DNA of 62,070 nucleotides from Tubiluchus corallicola (lineage: Eukaryota; Priapulida; Priapulimorpha; Priapulimorphida; Tubiluchidae). The translations under genes and the position numbers were made by a program. The notes below the pieces were generated by a model that was not told where the DNA came from, did not search any database, and saw nothing but the letters and a program-made list of their open reading frames with translations. The DNA lies in assembly GCA_030141605.1 (NCBI GenBank), contig JAQGDQ010000836.1:27501-89570 (forward strand). The letters are read 5' to 3'. How positions within the stretch are numbered: position 1 is the first letter of the stretch; the number at the start of each line of letters is the position of its first letter. Positions 1 to 11,516 of this stretch are shown piece by piece.

Positions 1-466
1 ATGACCCAAAAAACTTTCCGTGCAAATCCATATTACTTAGCATTTCACTCACCTGCTGGAAAGACTTAATTAACTAGAAAAGAAAATTATTAATTATATT
101 ATTTAAAATGTTTTTACTAATTATTGGTAAAATGTTGCTGACACACCCTCTAGGGTGCACCACTCACTAACCAAAAAACGTATTTTTAATCTTATTGACC
201 AGATACAGTAATTTGAAATTTTACTTAGTTAGTGACGTGTATTCTACGAAAGCTCTGATTATTTTCCAAACTTTACAAAATGTTATCTAAACTTGTTTCA
301 AATGACCTGCCCTGAAAATTGCTGCGTCTAACTTTAAAATTCATGTTTTATCCAGCGTTACTGCCGATTGAAGTCCTGCATGCAAAAAGGCAGTATGTAA
401 GCGATATAAAATCTCAAAACGAATTTTTCAAGCTTTATGTTTATGAAAGGTTCTCTCGTGTTTTAA
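1..466 (+). mobile_element. TTAA MITE family 1, copy 1 (cut by window edge)
   Basis: Matches the interior and right end of the 640-base family seen at 47711-48349, ending in TTAA at 463-466. The left end lies outside the window. Short open frames within it are shared with the other copies and are not genes. Confidence 0.8.
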
Positions 467-705
467 CGCCTGTTTTGGATGTATACCCATTATTATTTCA
501 GCACTACATTTTGAGTTAGGCACTACACACCCAAAAAGAGATTAACTGAGCAACAAACGATTCGTATAAATATGGCCATAAATATGACACATAATCGTTT
601 AAACACGTCTGCAGAACACTAAAAAATTCAATTACAATCCTATTATTGAGGAATTACTCTCATCTTCTGATCGCTTCGTCTGTCCTTTATGATGTGGCAG
701 AAGCA

Positions 706-794
706 GTCACCGTAGCAACGTTTATCTACAGTCGCCATAGCAACGTTTACCTGCAGTCTCCATAGCAACATTTACCTGCAGTCTCCATAGCAAC
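706..794 (+). promoter_or_regulatory. Array of four X-box (RFX-type) motifs
   Basis: GTCACCGTAGCAAC, GTCGCCATAGCAAC and two copies of GTCTCCATAGCAAC lie at 706, 731, 756 and 781, exactly 25 bases apart. Each fits the X-box layout (RYYNYY, two-base spacer, RRNRAC). They sit in a 25-bp tandem repeat, so function is unproven. Confidence 0.45.
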
Positions 795-1950
795 GTTTAT
801 CTTTCAAGTGTACGTCAACGATTATATGAGTTATGGTGAATAAATGGGAACGAAAAAGCTAACAGGTTGGCTTTTTAGGACTTACGTATACTAAAAATTA
901 ATAATCAGTAATAGATATGAACAAAATTTAATGACAAACCGTACAAACTGGCAGACATTAAATGGGAAATGTTAATACAAAACGTGAATTAAGTTTGATA
1001 AAACTTGAATATATCACAGTACTTAAGTAAAGTATCAGATGGCTTAGATGGGGCGGTAGCACGACAAATCTGCAAAAAATAACTGCTCTTGATTGTACGT
1101 TTACAACAAATGCAAAAAAGTGTCAAAAATGCCACAATTATAAAAATAAATAATTTTATAGATTATTAGTCACGGCGTGTGTCTAGTCCTCCAACATGAA
1201 CCTGGTCAGTAGTTGGGTGGGAGACTATCAGAAAAATTTGTTCTGGTCGGTTTCATCTGCTTCTCTATCATGTATGGTTATTTATCTTGATGAGGGTGAA
1301 ATAATATAAACGTGGTTACCTTGGGAAAAAAATATATTCGCCCTCGAGGGGTCCCTGCCTCCCTACAAGCATTCTACAATATTCTACGCTGGATACCAGC
1401 TTGAAGAAAGCCGAAGTATGTAGAAAAATACCAGGCTCTCAACTTACTTTCATAACATTCAAGAATGTTAAGCTTTTTGAATCATTTTGTAAATTTTTCA
1501 TCTGCAAACAAACCTGGATAGGCTTAGATTAGATTTGTCCAACTTGTTGAATTGGCACAGTGACCACAGAAAAGTTTACGCTTGCAAATACTAATTTATA
1601 TTGTTAGCAAGTTTATGTATAATTACTGTTGTTTTTCTAATCACAATTAACTTACTGAACAGTAATTAAGATCGTCATTCGTTCATAATTTTGAAGTTCA
1701 CAAATAGCACTGGTATTTTACCAGTCACAAATGCTGTTTGTACTAGATTAATAAAAGCTAGACAATTAAAAGTTACTACATTATGTAGATAAATTTACCA
1801 ATTGTCAGAACGTAGTTCATGTAAGCTGTATCGTAACTTTTGTTTTGCGCTCTAACAAAGTCGTACTTATGAAGTAATTATGATGAAATTTAACGTAATT
1901 ACACTTGAATGTTATTCTGTGCTGGTTATTACGTTATTTTAAGACTATGC

Positions 1951-2641
1951 TTAAAACACAAGAAAACCCTTCATAAACATAAAGCTTAAAAAATTCGTTT
2001 TGAAATTTTATACCACTTACGTATTGCCTTTTTGCATGCAGTACTTTATCGGCAGTCACGCTGTATATAACTTGTAAATTTAAACTCCTGTGATGACCGT
2101 TAGACGCAGCCATTTTCACGACAGGTCATTTGAAACAAGTTTAGATAACATTTTGTAAAGTTTGAAAAAATAATCAGAGCATTCGTAGCGCACAAGCCAC
2201 TAACTAAATAAAATTTAAAATTACTGTATCTTGTCAATAAGATTAAAAATGCGTTTTTGGTTACTGAGTGGTGCACCCTGGAGGGTGAGTCAGCGACATT
2301 TTACCAATTGGTGAAAACATTTTAAATAATTAATAATTTTCTTTTCTAGTTACACAAGTCTTTCTAGTAGGTAAGCGAAAATCTAAGTAATATAGATTTG
2401 CATAGAAAGTCTTTTGAGATATAATTTAACATTTCCTTCTCTTCCCTTCATTTACATTTGTTGCATGACGTCATGTAATGGCGACTGCGGAACAGTATTG
2501 CGGGAGATTTAAAATGAGAACAAACTAAAATTCCTTTCAGTGCGAGTAAGATATACGCATGAAATTGCTATAAAGTAATATAATTTTTTAAGGCGATTTT
2601 TCTGAAACCTACACCTGGGTACCGCTTTTCTTGTCCTTTAA
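1951..2641 (-). mobile_element. TTAA MITE family 1, copy 2
   Basis: TTAA at both ends. The terminal inverted repeat is TTAAAG(G/C)ACAAGAAAA in the family, imperfect here. It runs opposite to copy 1 and contains a CRE palindrome TGACGTCA near 2466. Confidence 0.85.
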
Positions 2642-3958
2642 ACATGAAACAAGTATAGAAATCTTAACGTCCTCTATTGGAATTAATTCGGCCAAAATAC
2701 CTTCCGACAGGATATTGAAATATGATCGGTGTACGTATTATGATGCTTGAAAAATGTTTATGCTGGTTTTGAATGTATGGTGACTTTAAAACTAAGCTGG
2801 AAAGTGTCTGAATTCGATTCAGATACTTGTTACTGCGTTATTCAAGATTTTATACGTAGTAACCTAAGGTGATCTTTAACAATATACTTTAAGAAGCAGG
2901 ATCACGATGATTTAAAAACATCTTCAGTTGCACCAAGGGCATGTCACTTAAGCACTATAAGTTATTGACTATGTGATTTTTGAAATGACAGGAATAAGCC
3001 AGTACACACAGTTTGAATTTAGTGACCGAAGTTAAGTGCCATCAAATGTAATGAATAAATTGATGTAATGAGTAAAATGACCACCGGGGAAACTACTTCT
3101 AGTATCAAGAAGAATGTTATCAGTGCTTCGTCTTACAGGACTATCATTGACAATGAAGCTAGGTTTTGGTCCCGCCTACCGTAGCCGTCGAGTGCTTAGT
3201 TCAGATTTGCAGAGTACTATACTGTACAAAAAATCTTAATTAAATAAAAATTAAGTACGTCTACGTCACAAAATATAAATTTTTTAATAATAATATTAGA
3301 TTATTTCTATGTACATAAACACGCAGATAAGATCCTTACGTACATAAATACGCAGAAAGACAATTACATCTTTTTATACTTAAAAATTGGTCAAATTAAC
3401 GAGCTACAATTACAAAACACACATACAGAACGTACAGAAAATTAGAACAATAGCACATTAGATAATAGGCCAGTTACGATAAAAGGCAACGAAAGTTTAA
3501 ATTATTGAAAGTTTTTGTATACAGTCGTAAATTTCAAAACGGTAATTGCAAAAACTAACATACACAATAGATAATTATGTTGATTATACACTAATCAGAG
3601 CAGCTTAGAGGTTTGATTGAAATATCTTTTATACGTGTGCAAAAACATACATGTTTAATACTTAATGCTACAGAACAATGCAAGTACCTGCTTGAACAAG
3701 CTTGGTCTGTATCAGTTATGAAAAAGCAGCTAAAACATTCGCATAAAAAATCTATTCTAAAGAACACTTATCTGTCTGAGACGCAAATTAACCGACCTCA
3801 CGAAAAGCAATGACTAAACTAATCCTACTAATCCAAAAATGGTTTATACCTCTACCGCTTTACTCGGTAATACTATAATTATAATGCTGTGAAATGCGCC
3901 AGAATATGGCCGTGGAGGTCCCTGTAAGAACCTGCATAACAGTAAATTACAATGACGT
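2642..3958. other. Non-coding stretch
   Basis: AT-rich DNA with scattered short open frames and no splice-consistent exons. I see no recognisable gene or repeat here. Confidence 0.5.
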
Positions 3959-3959
3959 C

Positions 3960-4325
3960 GAGTAAAAATAATTTGTTATATAGTGGATAGTGCGTTGTAT
4001 TGGTTGTGTGTAGCTGATTATTGATGCGTTCGGAATGGCAAAGCTATGAAGAGTCTGATTATAAAACGACACGTTTATTAAACATCAAACACAATAGCCC
4101 AGCTGAGGGAATTAGAATTAGACTTGGTCTGGGAGCCGGAGCAGAGAGCCGTTAGATCAATGGCTTTTGGCATTACTATCTGTTATATCTATTGTGTTTG
4201 ATGTTTAATAAACGTGTCGTTTTATAATCAGACTCTTCATAGTTTTGCCATTCCGGAAGCATCAATAATCAGCTACACACAACCAATACAACGCATTATC
4301 CACTATACAACGAATTATTTTTACT
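3960..4325. mobile_element. Inverted-repeat MITE (family 3), complete
   Basis: Arms of about 135 bases are near-perfect inverted copies. The left begins near AGTAAAAATAATTTGTT and the right ends AACGAATTATTTTTACT. The core is about 95 bases. A partial relative is at about 32905-33115. Confidence 0.85.
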
Positions 4326-4786
4326 GGTTGTTAATCGGAGCCTTTGTTTTTTAATCGACGACTAAGAGAAAATTATAATGTCATGTAAGTGTTGTCAGAA
4401 AGGATGAACAAAGTTGTTTAAAACTCGGATACTGGCGTCTTAATCGTACAATCCCTTTAATTTAAATTAAAAGATAAGTGAAAACATTCATGACCACGTC
4501 TGAACGTATTTCTATCATTCATCAGACTTCAAAAAGTTTCTTGTTTCGGAATGACCTTTACTAAAAACTTTTGGTGGGAGTGGAACACTATTCTCTTCCC
4601 CTATTCCTAGCCATAACCATGACGCATTAATGCATATGCAGACGTAAACAGGTGGAGACATATTTTCCAAGCAGCTGCCACCGGTCGATTCCGCCCCGCC
4701 CTTTTTCCTGCACAACTTTTTGAAAGAAACAATTTTTAACTTCTTCGAGTCGACGTAGTATTGCACCCGCTTCTGAGTACCCTGTG

Positions 4787-4792
4787 TTTATT
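4787..4792 (-). terminator. Polyadenylation signal, gene A
   Basis: AATAAA on the minus strand, about 180 bases after the first stop and one base after the second in-frame stop. It gives a compact 3' UTR whichever stop is used. Confidence 0.55.
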
Positions 4793-4793
4793 G

Positions 4794-4970
4794 CTAAGCC
4801 TCTGGAGGGCCAGATTGCTGTAGATTGCTGTGACGAGATGGTGGTCGCGTCTGTGGTTTAACTGGTTGTGGTCGTTCTACTAGTTTGACATCCACTTTGG
4901 GTGTTCCATGATCTGTATCTTCGATGTTTGTTGCTCGGGCCTTAATACGCAGTTTTGTAGTTTGCGCGAT
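4794..4970 (-). other. Open frame continuing past the gene A stop
   Basis: Directly after the TAG at 4973-4971 the same frame stays open for 58 codons and ends at TAG 4796-4794. The predicted residues include VKLVERPQPVKPQTRPP and are basic and proline-rich like the rest of the protein. AATAAA follows the second stop by one base. The bases before the first TAG (TAGTTTCTTAG) also resemble a splice acceptor. It may be stop readthrough, an alternatively spliced C-terminus, or a recently acquired nonsense mutation. Confidence 0.5.
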
Positions 4971-7900
4971 CTAAGAAACTAGTATGGGATAAGGTTCTAC
5001 TGGTAAACCTTCAACTGGTGGTTCGTTGTTCACAACGTTAGGCACTTCAAGCGCATCTGACGTTATATACCCTTTGTGTTTACTGCTTGGTCCTTCGTAG
5101 GCGAGATAGTTGTGCAACAGAGGTCGCAGCGTTCGCGTCACTGGTGCTTTTGTGGCAGGAGTTGCTGTCTTCGTTGCTTCTTCCGTTACAACTTCAGGCC
5201 TCTCGGTTATATCTGGCATTACGTAACCTTTGTGTTTATCGCTTGGTTGTTGATGAGCAAGATAATTGTACAATAGAGGTCGCCGTGGTTGCACCACTGG
5301 GGGTTCTGTGGTGTAAGGAGGTTCCGTTGAAGGTTCTATTATTTCCACGGGTGGCAGCACTTCAACAGGAGGTACCTCGTTGGGCATTACGTAGCCTTTG
5401 TGTTTATCGCTTGGTTGTTGCCGAGCAAGATAATTGTACAATAGAGGTCGCCGTGGTTGCACCACTGGCGGTTCTGTGGTGTAAGGAGGTTCCGTTAAAG
5501 GTTCTATTATTTCCACGGGTGGCAGCACTTCAACAGGAGGTACCTCGTTGGGCATTACGTAGCCTTTGTGTTTATCGCTTGGTTGTTGCCGAGCAAGATA
5601 ATTGTACAATAGAGGTCGCCGTGGTTGCACCACTGGGGGTTCTGTGGTGTAAGGAGGTTCCGTTAAAGGTTCTATTATTTCCACGGGTGGCAGCACTTCA
5701 ACAGGAGGTACCTCGTTGGGCATTACGTAGCCTTTGTGTTTATCGCTTGGTTGTTGCCGAGCAAGATAATTGTACAATAGAGGTCGCCGTGGTTGCACCA
5801 CTGGCGGTTCTGTGGTGTAAAGAGGTCCCGTTAAAGGTTCTATTATTTCCACGGGTGGCAGCACTTCAACAGGAGGTACCTCGTTGGGCATTACGTAGCC
5901 TTTGTGTTTATCGCTTGGTTGTTGCCGAGCAAGATAATTGTACAATAGAGGTCGCCGTGGTTGCACCACTGGGGGTTCTGTGGTGTAAGGAGGTTCCGTT
6001 AAAGGTTCTATTATTTCCACGGGTGGCAGCACTTCAACAGGAGGTACCTCGTTGGGCATTACGTAGCCTTTGTGTTTATCGCTTGGTTGTTGCCGAGCAA
6101 GATAATTGTACAATAGAGGTCGCCGTGGTTGCACCACTGGCGGTTCTGTGGTGTAAGGAGGTTCCGTTAAAGGTTCTATTATTTCCACGGGTGGCAGCAC
6201 TTCAACAGGAGGTACCTCGTTGGGCATTACGTAGCCTTTGTGTTTATCGCTTGGTTGTTGCCGAGCAAGATAATTGTACAATAGAGGTCGCTGTGGTTGC
6301 ACTACTGGGGGTTCTGTGGTGTAAGGAGGTTCTGTTAAGGGTTCTATTATTTCCACGGGTGGCAGCACTTCAACAGGAGGTACCTCGTTGGGCATTACGT
6401 AGCCTTTGTGTTTATCGCTTGGTTGTTGGCGAGCAAGATAATTGTACAATAGAGGTCGCTGTGGTTGCACTATTGGGGGTTCTGTATAAGGAGGTTCCGT
6501 TAAAGGTTCTATTATTTCCACGGGTGGCAGCACTTCAACAGACGGTATTGCTTCTGGCATTATATAACCTTTGTGCTTGACACTGGGAACTTGATTTACA
6601 AGCACATTGTAATCTCCTTGGTGAGGCCGAGATGGTTTAGGAGGAGCTACTGCCTCAGCTGGTGGGACAGATGACTCCACAGGAGGACGAGGGGCAGGTC
6701 GTTGTCTGGTGTATCCCCTGTGTTTGAAACTTTTCCTCTGAGACCCGAGTTGGTTTATTCCAAGACACAGTGGGAGAAACACCTGAAATGAAAACAATAT
6801 AGAAATAATTACGTTCATAAATACTAAATAAGCTGGATTCTTTGTTAGAAATGTAAGAACTTGATATCAAGATTGCACCAGACTAACAATTACACTACAA
6901 TGTTTCTTCTCAAGCTCCACGTTTATTATTTCTGAGTTTAAGCTTTGAACCATTATTGTTATTCACGCTTTTAACGCGTATTGAATGATTTTATCAGTAA
7001 ACGCTTTGGTCCATTACGTCCATGAAGACATTCATATAAATTTTAATGAAAAATCCCAAAGGGTCCATGTTATTTATTCGGTAACACGTTGGTCCCACAA
7101 ATCAGTAAGCGCTTTGGTCCATTACGTCCATGAAGACATTCATATAAATTTCAATGAAAAATGCCAAAGGGCCCATGTTATTTATTTGGTAACACGTTGG
7201 TCCCACAAATCAGTAAACGCTTTGGTCCATTACCTCCATGAAGACATTCATATAAATTTCAATGAAAAATCCCATAGGGTCCATGTTATTTATTCGGTAA
7301 CTTTTTGGTCCCACAAACTCACTGGTCTTTCAATAAGTGATTACTGTTGTATTTGTTTGGTACCTCAGCCCAATGAAAAATCGCAGCGTGGGTCTCTGCA
7401 TATGATAAAACCGATGAATTTAAGCTTGTGGCTTGAAAACCCGTTGGTCACCTAATCAAATCGTTGTGACCAGGAAAAAATTCACAGCTTTTTAATCAAT
7501 CTCTGAATCTACTGATCTTACTGGCCACTTCTGTCGGTTTGCTGATGGTCTTCACCTATTGTTCATGGTACAAACGTTTTTTCTCATTTTGGTAAAATTA
7601 ATTTCCCAACACGATACAGTCAGCTAATTGTGCTTTATCCTAAGCTTAAAACTCTGCTGGCTTTTACATTAATACTTGACCAAACCATAATCCTATCCAT
7701 GTCTGACATCTCACTGCTGGCAAAGTAATAGCGAAGTTACGTTATAAAGGGCCAAATGGATTCAGAATCAGCAGATGAAGTATAAATGGAGGAGGAATCA
7801 TTGGCTATTGAGAGAAAGATGGATTTTATTGCGCATTTTAGTTAATAAACCAAAGTTCACTGCCCGTTTCTACATGCAAATTCAGAGTTAGCACGAAGTA

Positions 7901-8493
7901 CATTGCTTACGTAAAGACATCAGAAACAACTGTTTGCTTACAGCATTTATAGGGATGTATGTAATGTAGAAATAGGAATAACAAACCCATGGTGAAAAAC
8001 AACTGATTTTCTGAGAAAATAACAGGAGACAGTTTTTGGGTACGCATGTATCATATCTTCTTATACATTGGCTATTCACATCTACAGAGTCAGTATTAAA
8101 TTCATGTAAAATTTTTTTTGATCAGTATACATTTTTAAAGAAAACTAAACAAGATAAAAAATCGTGAATAGAATTTTGCACACTCTTTTCAAAAAAGAAA
8201 AAAAATTAGAGACAGTTATGACGTCATATGAATGATTTAATTAAAAATAAAGCTGGCGTCCAAACTGCTTCTGTGCAGTTTAGTTTAACAATGAAACAAT
8301 ACAGCAGTTTGTCAATAATTATGTTATACTTGTTAAAGTCCAGCACTATGATTACTTTACCCAATAGTAAACAAGTTGACAAACAATCAACTTCTTTTCA
8401 AATTAGATAATTATTTTAATTACATAGGCCGTCATAGAATACCTAATGAGAATGACGTAATTAACTCACCGCGATTAGCACTAAGGTCCTCAT
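4971..8493 (-). CDS. Gene A: secreted proline-rich protein with 56-residue KHKGY repeats
   Basis: Two coding exons, 8493-8470 and 6782-4971, joined in phase 0, give 611 residues. The first contributes only MRTLVLIA before a GTGAGT donor. The second follows a TTTCATTTCAG acceptor and begins VFLPLCLG, so the join makes a textbook signal peptide, MRTLVLIAVFLPLCLG. The in-exon ATG at 6818 lies upstream of that acceptor and was rejected as the start. The mature chain has a KHRGY motif, then eight units of 55-56 residues (PLLYNYLARQQP, SDKHKGYVMPNE, PPVEVLPPVEIIEP, TEPPYTTEPPVVQP), then two divergent units also carrying KHKGY. It has no cysteine-rich or enzymatic domain and is rich in Pro, Glu, Val and Tyr. 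Repeat units differ by only a few bases, which suggests recent homogenisation. I do not recognise the family. An extracellular matrix, cuticle or adhesive role is inference. The Arg-Arg in six of the units could also be a convertase site of a multicopy peptide precursor. Confidence 0.8.
5375..6550 (-). repeat. 168-bp coding minisatellite in gene A
   Basis: The junction CCTCGTTGGGCATTACGTAG recurs (plus strand) at 5375, 5543, 5711, 5879, 6047, 6215 and 6383, exactly 168 bases apart, with an older divergent unit at the upstream (6.55 kb) end. The period is a multiple of three, so the reading frame is kept. Confidence 0.95.
6783..8469 (-). other. Gene A intron 2
   Basis: A 1,687-base intron bounded by GTGAGT and TTTCAG on the minus strand. 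It contains a three-copy 108-bp tandem repeat at 6995-7318 and a CRE-type TGACGTCA at 8219-8226. I see nothing else recognisable. Confidence 0.7.
6995..7318. repeat. Three-copy 108-bp tandem repeat
   Basis: CAGTAA followed by CGCTTTGGTCCATTA starts at 6995, 7103 and 7211. The period is a multiple of three, so an open frame is preserved on the plus strand, but it lies inside the gene A intron and has no coding signature. Confidence 0.85.
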
Positions 8494-8520
8494 GATGTTC
8501 GTCCGCAGTGCAACCACAAG
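8470..8520 (-). other. Gene A exon 2 (5' UTR plus first 8 codons)
   Basis: On the minus strand the exon follows GATTCTGTTTTTAG (acceptor AG at 8522-8521) and carries 27 bases of leader before ATG at 8493. It ends GCG before GTGAGT at 8469-8464. It is only 51 bases long, too short for ORF-based gene finding. Phase 0 matches the downstream exon exactly. Confidence 0.7.
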
Positions 8521-10187
8521 CTAAAAACAGAATCAGCTACATTTGTTAGTTTATATATCCATAGCAGAAGAATTGGGGTTAGGGAATGTGCTAGCCAAAA
8601 ACAAGAGAACACCATCGCGAATTCATGGTCACTAGTAATTGAGCAAATCACCTCAAAGTGTTTGCGCTACATGTCTGTCCGAAGGGGTAGTGGACGGGGG
8701 GTAGGCATTGGAGCATACGCGTGGGCACGAAGTGAAAGTTGTTGCTCTAGTTTTGCAAGAGAAAGAAGCATTTGTTCGAAATAGCAGAAAATTTGACGAT
8801 GTGTTTACACTGCAGCCAACGGGCGCAAGCCGTGGCCATGAAATCCGCTACTTATCCGAAATAACAGGGAATTTGCACACATTATAGCCCATTCAGGCAC
8901 ACGACGCTCAAGCAACGAAAATTAATATGGAAAACAGAACGTGAAAACATCGCTGGACAATGCACTTGGCACGATTACTCTCAGATCATTTGTAAAATAA
9001 TATATTACTTCCTGTAGTAATAAATGCTTCGCGAACGTAATTACAGTCTTACGAGTGAAGTTAATTACGCATCGTCGTAATTAATACCCTGCAGTGATGC
9101 TGCCGTCTCGCAAATTATCTATGATGTAAATGACGAAAACTGTGGTCTAAGTGTTACATGTATATCAAGTATGCTATCAAAACAAAATATTTAATTGTAC
9201 GTATATACGATTGGAGAAGGTGCCCTAATTAAGGTAGTTTACTGTAATTGGTTTCAAAGAAGATACCGCCAAATTATAATCATTAACGATGTGCTGTTTC
9301 GCTGCTTATTGAAAGTGACATAGGCGTGACTGCTGGATTGAAAGCAGAAAAAGAAGAAGAAAATTGAAACTGAAACAAACGCTATCTTCACTTAGCAGAA
9401 TTGAATAACATCTATATCCATAAATTTAAAGATAAGATTTAAAAAAGTGTAAAAATACAAATACAGAAAAATAATTATGGTTAAATAATAAAGGCTTTTT
9501 AAAAAACAAAAGCAAGATGCAGAAAAATTGCATATTTTTCTCCAAAATTCAAAAAATAATAATTTTACAATGTTTCATATTTTTACAAAAAGTTTGGAAT
9601 GGGAGAAATTTTGTTCGCTTAAGACCACTGTGAGCTTTAAACAATGGTTGCTTATGGAAATTGAGCAGTATATTAATTTTGAAAGTGTGGAAACTGCACT
9701 TACAGGTCAAAAGTGACCACAGTTACATCTTTAACATTACTGCTAATCTGAAGACAATATGTCCAAAAAGCTCTAATAGATTCGGCATCCGTAACTATGA
9801 ACACACATATAAATGCGATTGATGGATTTAATGATGATAGTTCAGCTGTTCTCTACCAATTACATTCTAAATTAAGTTGTCGTTGAAATTTAGAACTTTT
9901 TAAATAATTTTAGAAATCTTATACTTCACGATGAAAGTAAACGACCCCTAGTTAGAACAATTTTTGACAAACTGTATGGACATTTATTATTTGAAAACAA
10001 ACTAGCTGAAATAAGAAATGTGACGAAGCTAAAGATTGGAATGAAAGAATTTGAGAAACGAGCCTGGAACTTGATGACAGAATTGCTAGTGTTTTAAGAT
10101 CAGTTTACATCCCAAATGAAACCAACTTCAAATGTTTGTTTATTTTCAAGATTTTTATATTTCTTTTCTAACCAATTTTAAAGGAAG

Positions 10188-10734
10188 ACCGGACGATTGT
10201 TTAGACTCGATCTCATTTTAATTTACTGTCCAACAATATACATTTTCTTGCCCATAAAAATTAACAATTGTTCCTTATATTTGAATAATTAGCTTAGAAA
10301 GTTAATTAACGGCAACCGAGCACAGCTATTGCTTACGTCAGAAACTAACTACAGTTTGTGCAATGGCAGGCGTCTTCCCTTGCGCATCAAGTACATTTGC
10401 ATAAGTGTTACAGTACTGTTTAAACGCATGACGTCGAGAAAAATGGGCTTTACGTCATATCACGATAGTAACTAACACTGCAGTTCATGATCATGCTTAT
10501 CACGATACCGTCTTTTATTTGTCGGCCACGTGAACGTGACAAAAGGCGCCGCTGCCAATCTTAGTAGATTCACTGAGCCTTGCGCAGCTTTGAAAGTTTA
10601 GCGAAATTTGAGTATCCGAGGTAATTATTATTTAATGCAAGCTGTGAGTTAAAATAAGCTATTGTAGTTTTCAATATTTTAGAGCATTCTTTATTCTGAA
10701 CTAATGTTTACACAATCATCCGGTTTTCCTTTAA
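10188..10734 (+). mobile_element. TTAA MITE family 2, copy 1
   Basis: Flanked by TTAA, with terminal inverted repeats AGGAAGACCGGACGATTGT and its complement. About 547 bases and no coding capacity. TTAA targets suggest a piggyBac-type parent. It lies in gene A intron 1. Confidence 0.9.
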
Positions 10735-10859
10735 AACGAGCCCAAAAATGAACAGCATTTATATTTATGTTCTCAAGAAACAAACAAAAATCTTCGCTCA
10801 AATTCAAAGTTTAATCTTTTGTTTCTGCACATTTTTGTACTTAAGAGCAAAACGCTTAC

Positions 10860-10925
10860 CTGATTGAAGTTCTTGATTGAACGTTGAAGATTTACCAGTT
10901 CAGTGATTGACACAGGTGATCATGT
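10860..10925 (-). other. Gene A candidate non-coding first exon
   Basis: Downstream of a TATA box, the minus strand runs to CAATCAG followed by the strong donor GTAAGCG at 10859-10853. That donor can splice to the exon 2 acceptor at 8521. The upper boundary is estimated at about 30 bases below the TATA box. An ATG at 10923 near the estimated start would open a seven-codon uORF ending TGA if it is transcribed. Confidence 0.55.
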
Positions 10926-10947
10926 TAATTACTCGTACCTGGGCGAG

Positions 10948-10955
10948 CTTTTATA
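10948..10955 (-). promoter_or_regulatory. TATA box, gene A
   Basis: TATAAAAG on the minus strand, about 90 bases upstream of the predicted exon 1 donor. No competing coding exon lies nearby. It is the best promoter candidate for gene A. A second TATA-like TATATAA near 8550 sits too close to the exon 2 acceptor to be preferred. Confidence 0.5.
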
Positions 10956-11120
10956 CACCTCTGTCACGCGTCACGAGGGACGAAATTCCAGACCTCAGGT
11001 AAGTTTGGGTCATCTAAAACCCATTTAATGCAAGAATTCCAAAAGCGATAAAAATGTTCTTTCACGTGGACGTGATTTATAAGAGTAACAAAACCGAAGT
11101 TCGGTGAAAATTATAAACTC

Positions 11121-11132
11121 TCTGTCACTCTC

Positions 11133-11193
<61 letters not shown>

Positions 11194-11516
11194 ACTCTCT
11201 CTTTCACGCTCTCTCTTTCTCTTTCTCTCACTCTCTCTTGCTCTCTCTCTCTCACTCTCACTCTCTCTCTTTCTTTCATTCTCTCTCTCTTTCTCTCTCT
11301 TTCTCTCTCTCTCACTTTCTCTCTCTCCCACTTTCTCCTTCTCTCACTCTCTCTTTCTCTCTCTCTCTTACTCTCTCTCTCTCTCACTTTCTCTTTCTCT
11401 CACTCTCTCTTTCTCTCTTTCTCTCTTACTCTCTCTCTCACTCTCTTTCTCTCACTCTCTCTCACTTTCTCTCTCTCTCTCGCTCTCTCTCTCTCGATAT
11501 ATATATATATATATAT
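11121..11516. repeat. (CT)n tract with (TA)n end
   Basis: About 375 bases of nearly pure CT, broken by CACT and TTTC variants, then alternating TA. On the gene A strand it reads (GA)n and lies 170-550 bases upstream of the TATA box. Open frames here are repeat artefacts. Confidence 0.95.

Noticed and set aside
1195-1235. 5S-like fragment (CCTGGTCAGTAGTTGGGTGG)
   Set aside because: Only about 35 bases resemble the 5S C-box region. Too short and diverged to claim.
5087-6580. 497-codon open frame opposite the gene A repeats
   Set aside because: It mirrors the 168-bp repeat, whose period is a multiple of three, so one stop-free unit gives a long antisense frame. It has no signal peptide, splice context or recognisable domain, and gene A has a coherent start on the other strand.
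6783-6818. ATG at 6818 as the gene A start
   Set aside because: The sequence between it and 6782 ends TTTCATTTCAG, a strong acceptor, and an upstream exon supplies an in-phase signal peptide.
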